Program-made: the position numbers and the translations under genes
Notes under the pieces: model-generated
Database searches by the model: none
What the model was told of the DNA's origin: nothing
Seen by the model: only the letters and a program-made list of their open reading frames with translations
Shown here: in pieces, positions 54,168 to 63,769 of the stretch
Position numbering within the stretch: the stretch's first letter is position 1
How the letters are laid out: the number at the start of each line of letters is the position of its first letter
NCBI GenBank assembly: GCA_963811585.1
Contig: CAWERR010000006.1
Coordinates: forward strand, 558,001 to 622,000
DNA from: JACDHG01 sp963811585
Lineage (GTDB): Bacteria; Actinomycetota; Actinomycetes; Propionibacteriales; Nocardioidaceae
Length of the DNA stretch: 64,000 nt
Direction: 5' to 3'

Positions 54168-55510
54168 TCATCGGCTGGCGCGCAGCATCTCGGCCACGAG
54201 GAAGGCGAGCTCGAGAGACTGGGTGCGGTTGAGCCGTGGGTCGCACACCGACTCGTACCGGTGCTGAAGGCCTGCCTCGTCGAGAGCTTCGCCGCCACCG
54301 AGGCACTCGGTGACGTCACCGCCGGTGAGCTCGACATGCATGCCACCCGGCCAGGTGCCGAGCCCATGGTGCACCTCGAAGAAGCCCCGCACCTCGTCGA
54401 TCACGTCGTCGAAGTTGCGGGTCTTGTAACCCGTCGAGGTCTCGAAACGTGTTGCCGTGCATCGGGATCGGAGACCCACGCGACCTCGATGCCTGCGGCA
54501 GTCACCTTCTCGACCAGGTTCGGCAGCACGTCGCGGATCCGGCCGGCGCCCATCCGCGTGATGAACGTCAGCCGCCCGGCTTCGTTGTCGGGGTTGAGCT
54601 TCTCGGCGTAGCTCGACGGCTTGGTCGGACGTCGTGGTCGGGTCCGAGCTTCACGCCGATCGGGTTGCGCACCTTCGACAGCAGCTCCACGTGTGCCCCG
54701 TCGAGCTGTCGGGTGCGTTCGCCGATCCAGAGGAAGTGGCCGCTGACGTCGTAGGGCAGCTGGGTCCGCGAGTCGATCCGGGTCAGTGGCGTGCTCGTAC
54801 TCGAGGATCAGGGCCTCGTGGCTGGAGTGGAAGTCGACTCGGTGGAGCTGCTCCGACTCGGCGCCGATCGCCTTCATGAAGTCCAGCGCGCGGTCGATCT
54901 CGGCGGCCATCTTCTCGTACTGCGCGCCGACCGGGCTGGTGCGGACGAAGTCGGTGTTCCATGCGTGCATCTGACGAAGGTCGGCGTAGCCGCCCTGGAG
55001 GAACGCCCGCGACAGGTTCAGCGTCGCCGCCGACGGATGGTAGACCTGCACAAGCCGGTCGGGGTCGTGCAGACGACTCTCGGGCGTGAACGGGTAGCCG
55101 TTGACGGCGTCGCCGCGGTAGGCGGGCAGGGTCACGCCATCGCGGGTCTCGGTGTCGCTGGTCCGCGGCTTCGCGTACTGCCCGGCGATCCGGCCAAGCT
55201 TGACGACCGGGACCGAGGCGGCGTACGTCAGCACCACCGCCATCTGCAGCAGCACCTGCAGCTTGGCGCGGACGTTCTCCGCAGTCAGCGTCTCGAACGT
55301 CTCCGCGCAGTCGCCGCCCTGCAACAGGAACGCCCGCCCGCCGGCCACTTCGGCGAGGTGCGCCTTCAGGTCGTCGCACTCACCGGCGAACACGAGAGGC
55401 GGCATCGACCGCAGTTTCGCGACGGCGCGGTCGACCGCCGGCTGCTCAGGCCAGCTCGGCTGCTGGGCCGCTCCACGGGCCTTCAGCTCGTCGAGACTGG
55501 GGATGCTCAC
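54168..55510 (-). CDS. aroG: class II 3-deoxy-7-phosphoheptulonate (DAHP) synthase (five single-base insertions)
   Basis: First step of the shikimate pathway: PEP plus erythrose-4-phosphate. GTG 55510 follows TAGGCT (plus-strand AGCCTA 55517-55522) by six nt. Plant-type family: LQGGDCAETFETLTAENVRAKL, AYRGDAVNGYPFT and LHRVDFHSSHEALILEYEHA are intact. Then extra bases at about 54787, 54637, 54616, 54470 and 54451 break the frame. Removing them gives LTRIDSRTQLPYDVSGHFLW, GRLTFITRMGAGRIRDVLP and PGGMHVELTGGDVTECLGG, 445 aa in all. In mycobacteria (Rv2178c) it lies in the same neighbourhood. Confidence 0.9.
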
Positions 55511-55570
55511 GCACCAAGCCTAGATGTACGACGTCTGCCGCCGCGCAAAGGATCAACTCAGCGTGGGGGC

Positions 55571-56596
<1,026 letters not shown>

Positions 56597-56705
56597 GTTG
56601 TCGGTCTCCCGGGTATGTCGAGGGGTGGTCGGGCTGGGTCTTGCCGACGTACGGCGGAGCCGTAACAGCCACAAGACCCCGTCGGAAACCCTAGCCGAGC
56701 CGCCG

Positions 56706-56859
56706 ACTGGTCACCTATGCACGGTCGACTGGTCACCTATGCCGGGTCCACTGGTCACGTATGCCGGGTCCACTGGTCACATATGCCGGGTCCACTGGTC
56801 ACCTATGCCGGGTCGACTGGTCACCTATGCCGGGTCGACTGGTCACGTATGCCGCGTCT
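56706..56859. repeat. 22-bp tandem repeat, seven units (locus B, forward)
   Basis: ACTGGTCAC begins at 56706, 56728, 56750, 56772, 56794, 56816 and 56838, each 22 bp apart. Units read ACTGGTCACNTATGCCGGG with small changes (C, G or A at the tenth base; TCG or TCC at the join). The first unit is a variant (TATGCACGG). Same family as 39034-39095. No variable spacer is present. Confidence 0.95.
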
Positions 56860-56862
56860 TTC

Positions 56863-56928
56863 CGGCAAACCTGACCACTCGGCACGGCAAACCTGACCAC
56901 TCGGCACGGCAAACCTGACCAGTCGGCA
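56863..56928. repeat. 22-bp tandem repeat, three units (locus B, inverted variant)
   Basis: Units start CGGCAAACCTGACCA at 56863, 56885 and 56907. Reverse-complemented they read GACTGGTCAGGTTTGCCG (two with a GAGTGG start), the same repeat with GG for CN and TT for TA. The sub-array therefore points opposite to the seven forward units next to it. It ends 7 nt before the plsC stop. Confidence 0.9.
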
Positions 56929-56934
56929 GGAGGG

Positions 56935-57696
56935 TCAGGTCTGGTCGTCGCCCTGTGCTTCAGTCGTGGCGTCGGCTTTGGCGTCCGCCTTCGCCTGGGC
57001 GGCGGCTTCCTTCGCCTCCCGCTGCGCGTCCTCCTTGGCCTTGGACGCATACGTGTCGACGTACTCCTGGCCGGACAGCAACATGATCTCGTACATGATC
57101 TCGTCGGTGATAGAGCGCAGCACGTACCGGTCCTCCTCCAACCCCTCGTAGCGCGAGAAGTCGAGCGGCTTGCCGAAACGCACTCCGGGGTGGGCGTAAG
57201 TGCCGTAGATCTTGCCGGGCGGCGCGACGACGTTCGTGCCGATCACCGCAAGTGGGATCACCGGCACCTTGGCCTCCAGCGCCATCCGCGCGATGCCGGT
57301 CTTGCCACGGTAGAGACGCCCGTCGTGCGACCGGGTGCCCTCCGGATAGATGCCGAACAGCTCGCCGCTGCCGAGGATACGCAGGCCGGTCGCGATGGCG
57401 CCCGCAGCCGCCGTGCCGCTCGAACGGTCGATCGGCACCTGGCCCGCCCCAGAGAAGAACGCCTTCTGCAGCCGCCCCTTCACCCCCGGAGTCGTGAAGT
57501 ACTCCGCCTTCGCCACGAAGGTAACCCGCCGCGGGATCGTCAGCGGCATGAACAGCCAGTCGGAGAACGACAGATGGTTGCTCGCCAGGATCGCTGCGCC
57601 CTCTTCGGGGACGTGCTCGGTCCCCTCCGCCCACGGCCGGAAGATCAGCTTGAGCAGTGGACCGATGAGGACCCACTTGAGCAGCCAATAGAACAC
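56935..57696 (-). CDS. 1-acyl-sn-glycerol-3-phosphate acyltransferase (PlsC-like)
   Basis: 253 aa, GTG start after a strong AGGGAGG. Makes phosphatidate in phospholipid synthesis, at the membrane. Catalytic motif ASNHLSFSDWLF (HX4D) and acceptor motif FGIYPEGTRSHDG are present; GKTGIARMALEAKVPVIPLA follows. The tail (about residues 215-253) is highly charged and Ala/Lys-rich (EDAQREAKEAAAQAKADAKA). The mycobacterial counterpart is Rv2182c in the same region. Confidence 0.92.
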   Translation of the reverse strand: MFYWLLKWVLIGPLLKLIFRPWAEGTEHVPEEGAAILASNHLSFSDWLFMPLTIPRRVTFVAKAEYFTTPGVKGRLQKAFFSGAGQVPIDRSSGTAAAGAIATGLRILGSGELFGIYPEGTRSHDGRLYRGKTGIARMALEAKVPVIPLAVIGTNVVAPPGKIYGTYAHPGVRFGKPLDFSRYEGLEEDRYVLRSITDEIMYEIMLLSGQEYVDTYASKAKEDAQREAKEAAAQAKADAKADATTEAQGDDQT

Positions 57697-57913
57697 GCGC
57701 GACCTCCCTTTGGCTGCTCACACTAGTGTCCTGCGGCGGAAGGTTGCGCGCTCGCCGCGGCGCCTGATCGTACGTCGTCGGAGCGCCCTGCCCGGCTGCA
57801 ACCGCCCACCGGATGCTGCGCCGACGCGACCCGCCCGTCGGACCCTCTCGTAAACCCCCTAACGGCGTGACACGATGATCTCGACACCCATGCACCACCT
57901 CGAGGAGCCCGCC

Positions 57914-58681
57914 GTGCCGCTCAACCCAGCCGACGAGCCCTTCAGCGCGCCCGGAGGCCGCACCGGGGTGCTACTCATCCACGGCTTCACCGGCTCGCCG
58001 GCGTCGATGCGCCCATGGGGTGAATACCTGGCCGCCGAGGGGTTCGCGGTCGAGGTTCCTCGGCTCCCCGGGCACGGCACGACCTGGCAGGAGCTCAACC
58101 AGACGCACTGGACCGACTGGTATGCCGCGGCATCGTGCGCCCTCGATTCGCTGCTCGAGAAATGCGACGAGGTGTTCGTCGCCGGACTGTCCATGGGTGG
58201 CGGCCTCGCCTTGCGGCTGGCAGAGGAGCGCCCTGACGATGTCGCCGGCCTGACGCTCGTCAACCCGTCGGTGGCGATGGCCGACAAGCGCCTGCTGGCG
58301 ACGCCGCTGGTCAAGCGCGTGCGCGGCTCTGTCAAGGGCATCAAGAGCGACATCAAGAAGCCTGGCGTTGAGGAGCCCGGCTATGACCGGGTCCCGCTCA
58401 AGGCCCTCGACTCGCTGCGGGCGTTGTGGAAGGTGACCCGTGACGACCTGCCCAAGGTGACCGCCCCCATGGCCTTGTTCCGGTCGGTCGAGGACCACGT
58501 GGTCAAGCCCCTGTCGGTCCAGCTGATCATGCAGCGGGTGTCGTCTCGCGACGTGACCGAGCGAGTGCTGGACAACAGCTACCACGTCGCGGTGCTCGAC
58601 TACGACGCGCCGAGCATCTTCAGCCAGTCGGCCGAGTTCATCAACAAGCACCGCAGCGTGGGCCCTCCCGATGCGGTCTAA
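57914..58681 (+). CDS. alpha/beta-hydrolase (carboxylesterase Est-like)
   Basis: 255 aa from GTG 57914, preferred because GAGGAG lies 6 nt upstream and the protein then begins PLNPADEPFSAPGG as in relatives; the frame is open 13 codons further up. VLLIHGFTGSPASMRPWGEYL gives the oxyanion hole and GLSMGGGLAL the catalytic Ser (GxSxG). The late SVEDHVVKP and NSYHVAVLD supply the Asp and His. Resembles Geobacillus-type carboxylesterases or monoacylglycerol lipases. Beside plsC, a lipid role is likely. Confidence 0.88.
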   Translation: MPLNPADEPFSAPGGRTGVLLIHGFTGSPASMRPWGEYLAAEGFAVEVPRLPGHGTTWQELNQTHWTDWYAAASCALDSLLEKCDEVFVAGLSMGGGLALRLAEERPDDVAGLTLVNPSVAMADKRLLATPLVKRVRGSVKGIKSDIKKPGVEEPGYDRVPLKALDSLRALWKVTRDDLPKVTAPMALFRSVEDHVVKPLSVQLIMQRVSSRDVTERVLDNSYHVAVLDYDAPSIFSQSAEFINKHRSVGPPDAV

Positions 58682-59423
58682 CGGACTCACCGCGGCGTCA
58701 TACAGCCCCGTCGCCGACCTCGACCCGCGGGTCGCCGACGCATTCTTGCTGGAGCTCAAGGAGCAAGGCATTGCGGCGTACACGCGGCCGGTCGAGTCGT
58801 CGTCGATGTCGGGGTTCGATCGGCCGGAGTTCCGCGAGGGCGCGCTCGATCGGCTGTACGTCGATGCGGCCGCCTCCCAGCAGGTCCGCGCGCAGCTCGA
58901 CGACAAGCAGCCCGGCTTGGCGTCGGCGAACGACGACCTGACCTGGGCACAGATCGTTGCGGGCTTCGACCAGCCCATGACGACCCCGGTGGCGCCCTGG
59001 CCGGCCAACGAGGACATCGACGACGAGGCCGAGAAACCCGAGCCCGACCCGGTGGCCGAACGCGAGGCCTGGCTGCGCAGCACGCGGGTGCGTGCCGACA
59101 GTCTCAACGCGCTGCCCGGCGACGACGATCAGTCAGACGACGACGCGTGGGCCGCGCCTGTGCGAGCCGCCGACGACGAGGAGGACAGGTTCGTGCCGCC
59201 GACTCCCCCGCCGCTGCCGAGACTCGAGCCTTACAAGCAACTGGCCTGGGTCGGCGTCCTCGGTGGGCCGCTGCTGTTGCTGCTTGCGGTGCTGTTCGGC
59301 ATCGGCCTGCCGACGTACGTCGCCGTGCTCGCGGTGGGTGGGTTCGTCGGCGGGTTCGTGACGCTGGTCGCCACGATGGACGACCGCGACGACGTTGACC
59401 CCGGCAACGGCGCTGTCGTCTGA
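58671..59423 (+). CDS. conserved membrane protein, acidic middle, C-terminal membrane pair
   Basis: 250 aa. The start overlaps the esterase stop by 11 nt. Residues about 1-95 are soluble (DPRVADAFLLELKEQGIAAYTRPVE ... GALDRLYVDAAASQQVRAQLD), with DUF308-style features seen in actinobacterial proteins of this place. Residues 115-190 are acidic and Pro-rich. Residues 195-238 form two membrane segments. I do not recognise a characterised relative. Operon with the esterase suggests an envelope role. Confidence 0.75.
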   Translation: MRSNGLTAASYSPVADLDPRVADAFLLELKEQGIAAYTRPVESSSMSGFDRPEFREGALDRLYVDAAASQQVRAQLDDKQPGLASANDDLTWAQIVAGFDQPMTTPVAPWPANEDIDDEAEKPEPDPVAEREAWLRSTRVRADSLNALPGDDDQSDDDAWAAPVRAADDEEDRFVPPTPPPLPRLEPYKQLAWVGVLGGPLLLLLAVLFGIGLPTYVAVLAVGGFVGGFVTLVATMDDRDDVDPGNGAVV

Positions 59424-59463
59424 CCCTCCGTCAAGTCACCGGCTGAAGGCCGAAAGGTTCACT

Positions 59464-59820
59464 GTGCTGCCTGCGCTCCAGATCCTCCTCGTCGCTCTCG
59501 CGGCGACGGCGTCGCTGCTGGCGCTGGTCGCGGTGGTGCGCAACGAGCTTCCCGGTTGGTGGCTGGTGTCCGTGCTAGCCGCATTGGAGCTCGGGCTCGT
59601 TGTGCAGTGCGTGGTGGGGCTCGCCCAGCTCGCGGGCGGCGACCATGACGTGACCGCGTCGACGTTTGTGGTCTACCTCGTCGGCATCCTGCTCGTCATC
59701 CCGGCCGCCCTGCTCTGGGTGTTGGCCGAGCGCACCCGGTGGGGCACAGCGGTGCTCGTCGCCGCAGGTGTCGTGATCATCGCGCTCATCGGCCGACTGC
59801 AGCAGATCTGGTCGGCGTGA
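59464..59820 (+). CDS. small four-helix membrane protein
   Basis: 118 aa from the GTG at 59464, which has GAAAGG 6 nt upstream; the frame is open 23 codons further. Hydrophobic segments at residues about 4-24, 31-53, 66-88 and 94-115 (VLPALQILLVALAATASLLAL; WWLVSVLAALELGLVVQCVVG; STFVVYLVGILLVIPAALLWV; AVLVAAGVVIIALIGRL). Similar actinobacterial proteins are hypothetical. Followed 1 nt later by another membrane protein. Confidence 0.8.
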   Translation: MLPALQILLVALAATASLLALVAVVRNELPGWWLVSVLAALELGLVVQCVVGLAQLAGGDHDVTASTFVVYLVGILLVIPAALLWVLAERTRWGTAVLVAAGVVIIALIGRLQQIWSA

Positions 59821-59821
59821 G

Positions 59822-60253
59822 GTGAACGACGAGCCACGCGACCGGCGCAGCTCGACCGCCACCGGACCCGGTCGCCTCTTGATCGCCGTCTACGCCGTGT
59901 TCGCGGTCGCGGCCACCGGGCGGTCGGCAGTCCAGCTCAGCTTGCATGCCGAAGACGCCCCGGTGCCCTACGCCTTGTCGGCCGTCGCCGCCCTCATCTA
60001 CGTCGTAGCGACGGTGGCCCTGGTGCGCGGCGGCCCGCGCTGGCGGCCGGTCGCCTGGATTGCCTGTGGCATCGAGCTTGTCGGCGTCCTCGTGGTCGGC
60101 ACCGTCAGCCTGCTGGTGTCGTTTCCCGATGCGACGGTATGGAGCGCGTACGGCGCCGGCTACGGCTTCGTACCACTCGTGCTGCCAGTCCTAGGTCTGT
60201 GGTGGCTGGCCACCACGCGCGAACCCCAACGTCCGTACACCCGGTCGCCATAG
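59822..60253 (+). CDS. small membrane protein, hypothetical
   Basis: 143 aa, GTG start one nt after the previous stop. Hydrophobic segments at residues about 18-34, 49-68, 80-99 and 111-128. GRLLIAVYAVFAVAATGRSAVQLS begins the first. Four-helix pattern as in its neighbour; the pair looks like a co-translated unit. Function unknown. Confidence 0.8.
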   Translation: MNDEPRDRRSSTATGPGRLLIAVYAVFAVAATGRSAVQLSLHAEDAPVPYALSAVAALIYVVATVALVRGGPRWRPVAWIACGIELVGVLVVGTVSLLVSFPDATVWSAYGAGYGFVPLVLPVLGLWWLATTREPQRPYTRSP

Positions 60254-60310
60254 CGGCCAGCCCTACGGACGCAACCAACCGCCCGCCGCCATTCGCCGGC
60301 CCTGACCCCC

Positions 60311-60316
60311 TAACCT
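60311..60316 (+). promoter_or_regulatory. -10 box of a probable leaderless promoter
   Basis: TAACCT, six nt before the ATG at 60323. No Shine-Dalgarno is seen between. Confidence 0.5.
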
Positions 60317-60322
60317 GTGGCC

Positions 60323-61576
60323 ATGACCGAGCAGTCGACCGAAACCGTCGAGATCAATGGCCACCTGATGGACAGCGGAATCTTGTCTCGCGTCCTCAAC
60401 GACATCCGCGAGTACGGCGGCGACCACGTCATCGAGCGGTTCGATCTCGGCCACGACTCGGGCGACGCGTCATACGCCCGCATCCACGTAACCGCAGAGG
60501 ATGACGAGTCCCTGCAGCGAATGCTGATGCGTCTCCAGACGCACGGCGTCAACATGGTCGACCCGGGGGAAGCGTCGATCGAGCCCGCCGACACTGATGG
60601 AGTGTTCCCCGATGGGTTCTACTCGACCACCAACCTCGAGACTCGGGTGCGGATCGGTGGCCGCTGGCTCCGCGTCGAGAACCCCGAGATGGATTGTGGC
60701 CTCATCGTCGACCAGAGCAGCACCCCACCGCGGGTCTACACCCTGCCGATGTCGGACGTCGAGGTCGGCATGCAGGTCGTCTGCGGCGCCGCCGGCATCA
60801 AGGTCACGACGCCGATCCCGGCGGGTGGGACTGAGCATGGGGTATTCGGGTTCATGGAGTCTGCCGTTTCCAGTGAGAAACCGCAGGCGCTGCTCGTCCG
60901 GCAGGTTGCCGAAGGCATGCGGGAGGCGAAGGCCGCAGGCAAGAAGCTGCTGTGGGTCGGAGGCCCTGGCGTTGTACATACCGGCGCGGCACCTGCCATG
61001 GTTGCGATGGTCAATGCGGGATACGTCGACATCCTGTTCGCCGGCAACGCCCTTGCTACCCATGACATTGAGTCGTCGCTTTACGGTACGTCGCTCGGTG
61101 TGGACCTGGCCCAAGGGCGCGGCGTCGAGCACGGCCACGAGCACCACATCCGCGCTCTCAACACGATCCGGAAGGCCGGTTCCATCGCGGCGGCCGTCGA
61201 ACAGGGCGTGTTGACCGGCGGCATCATGCACGCGCTGGTCACGCAGAACAAACCGTTCGTCCTCGTCGGGTCGGTGCGCGACGATGGGCCGCTGCCCGAC
61301 GTGTACACGGACGTCATCGAGGGGCAGCGCGCGATGCGAGCAGGACTCGACGGCGTGGGATTCTGCCTGATGGTGGCCACGATGCTCCACTCGGTGGCTA
61401 CCGGGAACATCCTCCCGGCGTCGGTGCCGCTCGTCTGTGTCGACATCAACTCGGCCACTGTCACGAAGCTGGCCGACCGAGGGTCGTCTCAGGCCAAGGG
61501 CATCGTGACCGACGTCGGCCTTTTCCTGGAGCAGCTCGCCCAGGAGCTCCTCCCCGACTACAAGCGCCGCCGCTGA
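60323..61576 (+). CDS. TIGR00300 / LOR-SDH domain protein (ornithine cyclodeaminase type)
   Basis: 417 aa from ATG 60323 (419 from GTG 60317). NGHLMDSGILSRVLNDI starts the LOR/SDH conserved region. Further pieces: EDDESLQRMLMRLQTHGVN, YSTTNLETRVRIGGRWL, NPEMDCGLIVD, and a nucleotide-binding half with WVGGPGVVHTGAAPAM, GNALATHDIESSLYGTSLG and FVLVGSVRDDGPLPDVYTDV. The archaeal members convert ornithine to proline, and cyanobacterial ArgZ/AgrE fuse it to an arginine dihydrolase domain. That N-terminal domain is absent here. Specific reaction in actinobacteria is not established. Confidence 0.8.
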   Translation: MTEQSTETVEINGHLMDSGILSRVLNDIREYGGDHVIERFDLGHDSGDASYARIHVTAEDDESLQRMLMRLQTHGVNMVDPGEASIEPADTDGVFPDGFYSTTNLETRVRIGGRWLRVENPEMDCGLIVDQSSTPPRVYTLPMSDVEVGMQVVCGAAGIKVTTPIPAGGTEHGVFGFMESAVSSEKPQALLVRQVAEGMREAKAAGKKLLWVGGPGVVHTGAAPAMVAMVNAGYVDILFAGNALATHDIESSLYGTSLGVDLAQGRGVEHGHEHHIRALNTIRKAGSIAAAVEQGVLTGGIMHALVTQNKPFVLVGSVRDDGPLPDVYTDVIEGQRAMRAGLDGVGFCLMVATMLHSVATGNILPASVPLVCVDINSATVTKLADRGSSQAKGIVTDVGLFLEQLAQELLPDYKRRR

Positions 61577-61580
61577 GGGC

Positions 61581-62582
61581 TCAGCGGTACAGCTCGGGCG
61601 GGTCGATCTCCTCGATCACCACTCTGCGCCCGGAGTGCAGAGCCTCGACGCCGGCGGTTGCCGCGACGTTGGCGAGGTGGCCGTCCCAGGCGGTCGGCCC
61701 GGTGATGCTCCCGCGTCGTACGTCGTTGGCCCAGGCCGCCAGCTCGATTCGGTAGGCGTCCCGGAACCGGTAGAAGAAGTCTTTCGACACCACGACCCCG
61801 TCGCCGCCATCACGGCGAACCCGCAGCCCGGTCGGCGCCGCGAGCCTGGCCGTGCCTTCCGTGCCGACAACTTCACACGTGACGTCGTAGCCGTAACGGG
61901 CGTTGACGAACACCTCGACAGTCACGACGACGCCGCTGGCTGTCTCGAGCAAGGCAATCTGAGCATCCTGGAAACCACCGTCAAGCGCCGGCGCGGCCAC
62001 CACGGTCACAGCGGCCAGGCGTTCGTCGAGCAACCACGGCAGGATGTCGAGCTCGTGGATCATCGAGTTGAAGATGACTCCCTCCGACGTCGCTGACGAG
62101 TGTGCCCAAGGATTGCGATGCACGCAGTGGACAAGGCGCGGCGTCCCGATCGACCCGTCGGCGACTGCAGTGCGGAGATCGACGTAGCTCGGGTCGAAGC
62201 GGCGCATGAAACCGACCTGGATCAGCCGGCGTCCGGTCGCTGTCTCCGCGTCGATGATCCGCCGCGAGCCCTCGGCGCTGGCGGCAAGCGGCTTCTCGCA
62301 GAGGGTTGGCTTGCCCGCGGCCAGGCAAGACAGCGCGAGCTCCTCATGGATGGGGTCTGGCGCGGCGATGACAACGGCGTCGACGTTTGGTGACTCGATC
62401 AGCGCCTCGGCGGAGGGTGCCACGTCGGCTCCCACCTCGGAGCCGACCTCGGCTGCCCGGGCTGTGTCGGCGTCATACACGCACGCCAGCTCGAGGCCCG
62501 GCACCCACTGGGCGAGGGTGCGTACGTGCGCGGTTCCCATCGCGCCCGTCCCGATGACCCCGACCCGCACGGCTCCGCTCAT
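61581..62582 (-). CDS. Gfo/Idh/MocA family oxidoreductase (inositol dehydrogenase-like)
   Basis: 333 aa from the ATG at 62582, which overlaps the upstream gene's stop by 4 nt (ATGA); the longer upstream frame is not family-like. NAD(P) loop VGVIGTGAMGTAHVRTL; catalytic CEKPLAASAEGSRRII; GFMRRFDPSYVDLRTAV; and NSMIHELDILPWL. Resembles myo-inositol 2-dehydrogenase. Works with the paralogue and the sugar ABC transporter upstream, so probably in inositol or sugar catabolism. Confidence 0.88.
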   Translation of the reverse strand: MSGAVRVGVIGTGAMGTAHVRTLAQWVPGLELACVYDADTARAAEVGSEVGADVAPSAEALIESPNVDAVVIAAPDPIHEELALSCLAAGKPTLCEKPLAASAEGSRRIIDAETATGRRLIQVGFMRRFDPSYVDLRTAVADGSIGTPRLVHCVHRNPWAHSSATSEGVIFNSMIHELDILPWLLDERLAAVTVVAAPALDGGFQDAQIALLETASGVVVTVEVFVNARYGYDVTCEVVGTEGTARLAAPTGLRVRRDGGDGVVVSKDFFYRFRDAYRIELAAWANDVRRGSITGPTAWDGHLANVAATAGVEALHSGRRVVIEEIDPPELYR

Positions 62583-63769
62583 GGCTTGACCCATCGCCGT
62601 TCCTCGAACGACCTGCCCATGGCCTCGACCAGTCTGGCTGCCCACAGCGCGTCGTCGATCGTGGCACCGACGGGCTTGCCCTCGGCGATTGACCGCACCA
62701 GGCGCTCGGCCTCGATGACCTTCAGGTCGTCGAATCCCATCGGAACTCCCGGACCGGGCTGGAATGCCGCCAGCTCGCCGTTGCCCGGCCCGACGTGACG
62801 GACTTGCCAGGCAACGTCTTGGTAGCCCTGATCGGCGCAGACCCGCAGCTCGCCCATCCTGCGGAAGTCCCACGCGACAGCACCTTGCGTGCCGCGGACC
62901 TCGAAGCCATAGGCGCACTGCTCACCCACCGCGACGCGGGAGCACTCGACCACGCCGCGCGCCCCCGAGTCGAAGCGCAGCAGTGCGCTGACATGGTCCT
63001 CGTTTCCGACTGGGCCGAGCTTCCCGCCCGGTGCCGTCGCGAAGTGCGACACAGCGCCAACTGCTTCCGGTCGTTGCGGGATAAATGTCGCCTGGTCGGC
63101 CACGACATCGACGACCTCGCCGGTCTGCTGCCCGACGACGTACCGGGCCAGGTCGAGTCCGTGGCTTGCCAGGTCGCCGAGGACTCCGTTGCCGGCGTAG
63201 GCCCGGTCGAACCGCCAGGACAGCGCGCCGTCGGGATGCGCCGCGTAGTCGCTGAACAAGCGCACCCACGCCGTCTCGATCTCACCGATCCGACCTGACC
63301 CGACGATCTCGCGGGCCAGCTCGACTGCCGGCGCATTGCGATAGTTGAAGCCGACCGCCGCCTGGACCCCGGCGGACCGGACGGCGTCCGCGATCTCCAT
63401 GGTGTCGGCGAGGTGGCGCCCGGCCGGTTTCTCCACCCAGAGATGCTTGCCGGCCTGCGCTGCCGCGACGGCGACATCTCGGTGCAGGAAGTTCGGCCCG
63501 CACACGCTGACGACGTCCACGTCGTCACGGGCCACCACGTCCTGCCACTCGGTCGCCGCTTCGCCGATGCTGTACGACGATCGGGCCGTCTCGTGCCGCG
63601 ACTCCTCCGGGTCAGCAACGGCGACCAGCAGCGGTCGTAGCGGTGCGTCCGGGTAGTGCTGCCACAGGCGCGCATAGGACCGGGCGTGGACCTGTCCCAT
63701 CCAGCCGAATCCGACAATGGCGACCCCGAGCACGCCGCGGTCGTCACCGCGACGGGCCACGTCCTTCAC
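62579..63769 (-). CDS. second Gfo/Idh/MocA family oxidoreductase
   Basis: 396 aa, GTG start overlapping the ABC gene stop (GTGA). NAD(P) loop VAIVGFGWMGQVHARSYARL; EKP motif HLWVEKPAGRHLADTM; GFNYRNAPAVELAREIV; LGDLASHGLDLARYVVG near the catalytic His. Longer than its neighbour, and only weakly alike outside these motifs. Substrates of such enzymes include inositols, levoglucosan and keto sugars. Operon with an ABC importer is typical. Confidence 0.88.
   Translation of the reverse strand: MKDVARRGDDRGVLGVAIVGFGWMGQVHARSYARLWQHYPDAPLRPLLVAVADPEESRHETARSSYSIGEAATEWQDVVARDDVDVVSVCGPNFLHRDVAVAAAQAGKHLWVEKPAGRHLADTMEIADAVRSAGVQAAVGFNYRNAPAVELAREIVGSGRIGEIETAWVRLFSDYAAHPDGALSWRFDRAYAGNGVLGDLASHGLDLARYVVGQQTGEVVDVVADQATFIPQRPEAVGAVSHFATAPGGKLGPVGNEDHVSALLRFDSGARGVVECSRVAVGEQCAYGFEVRGTQGAVAWDFRRMGELRVCADQGYQDVAWQVRHVGPGNGELAAFQPGPGVPMGFDDLKVIEAERLVRSIAEGKPVGATIDDALWAARLVEAMGRSFEERRWVKP

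Noticed and set aside
50290..54800. Programmed +1 frameshifting in the broken genes
   Set aside because: Breaks are at many unrelated contexts, several per gene, in genes with no known recoding; random insertion error is simpler.
56706..56928. 22-bp arrays as a CRISPR locus
   Set aside because: Repeats are contiguous with no variable spacers and there are no cas genes nearby.
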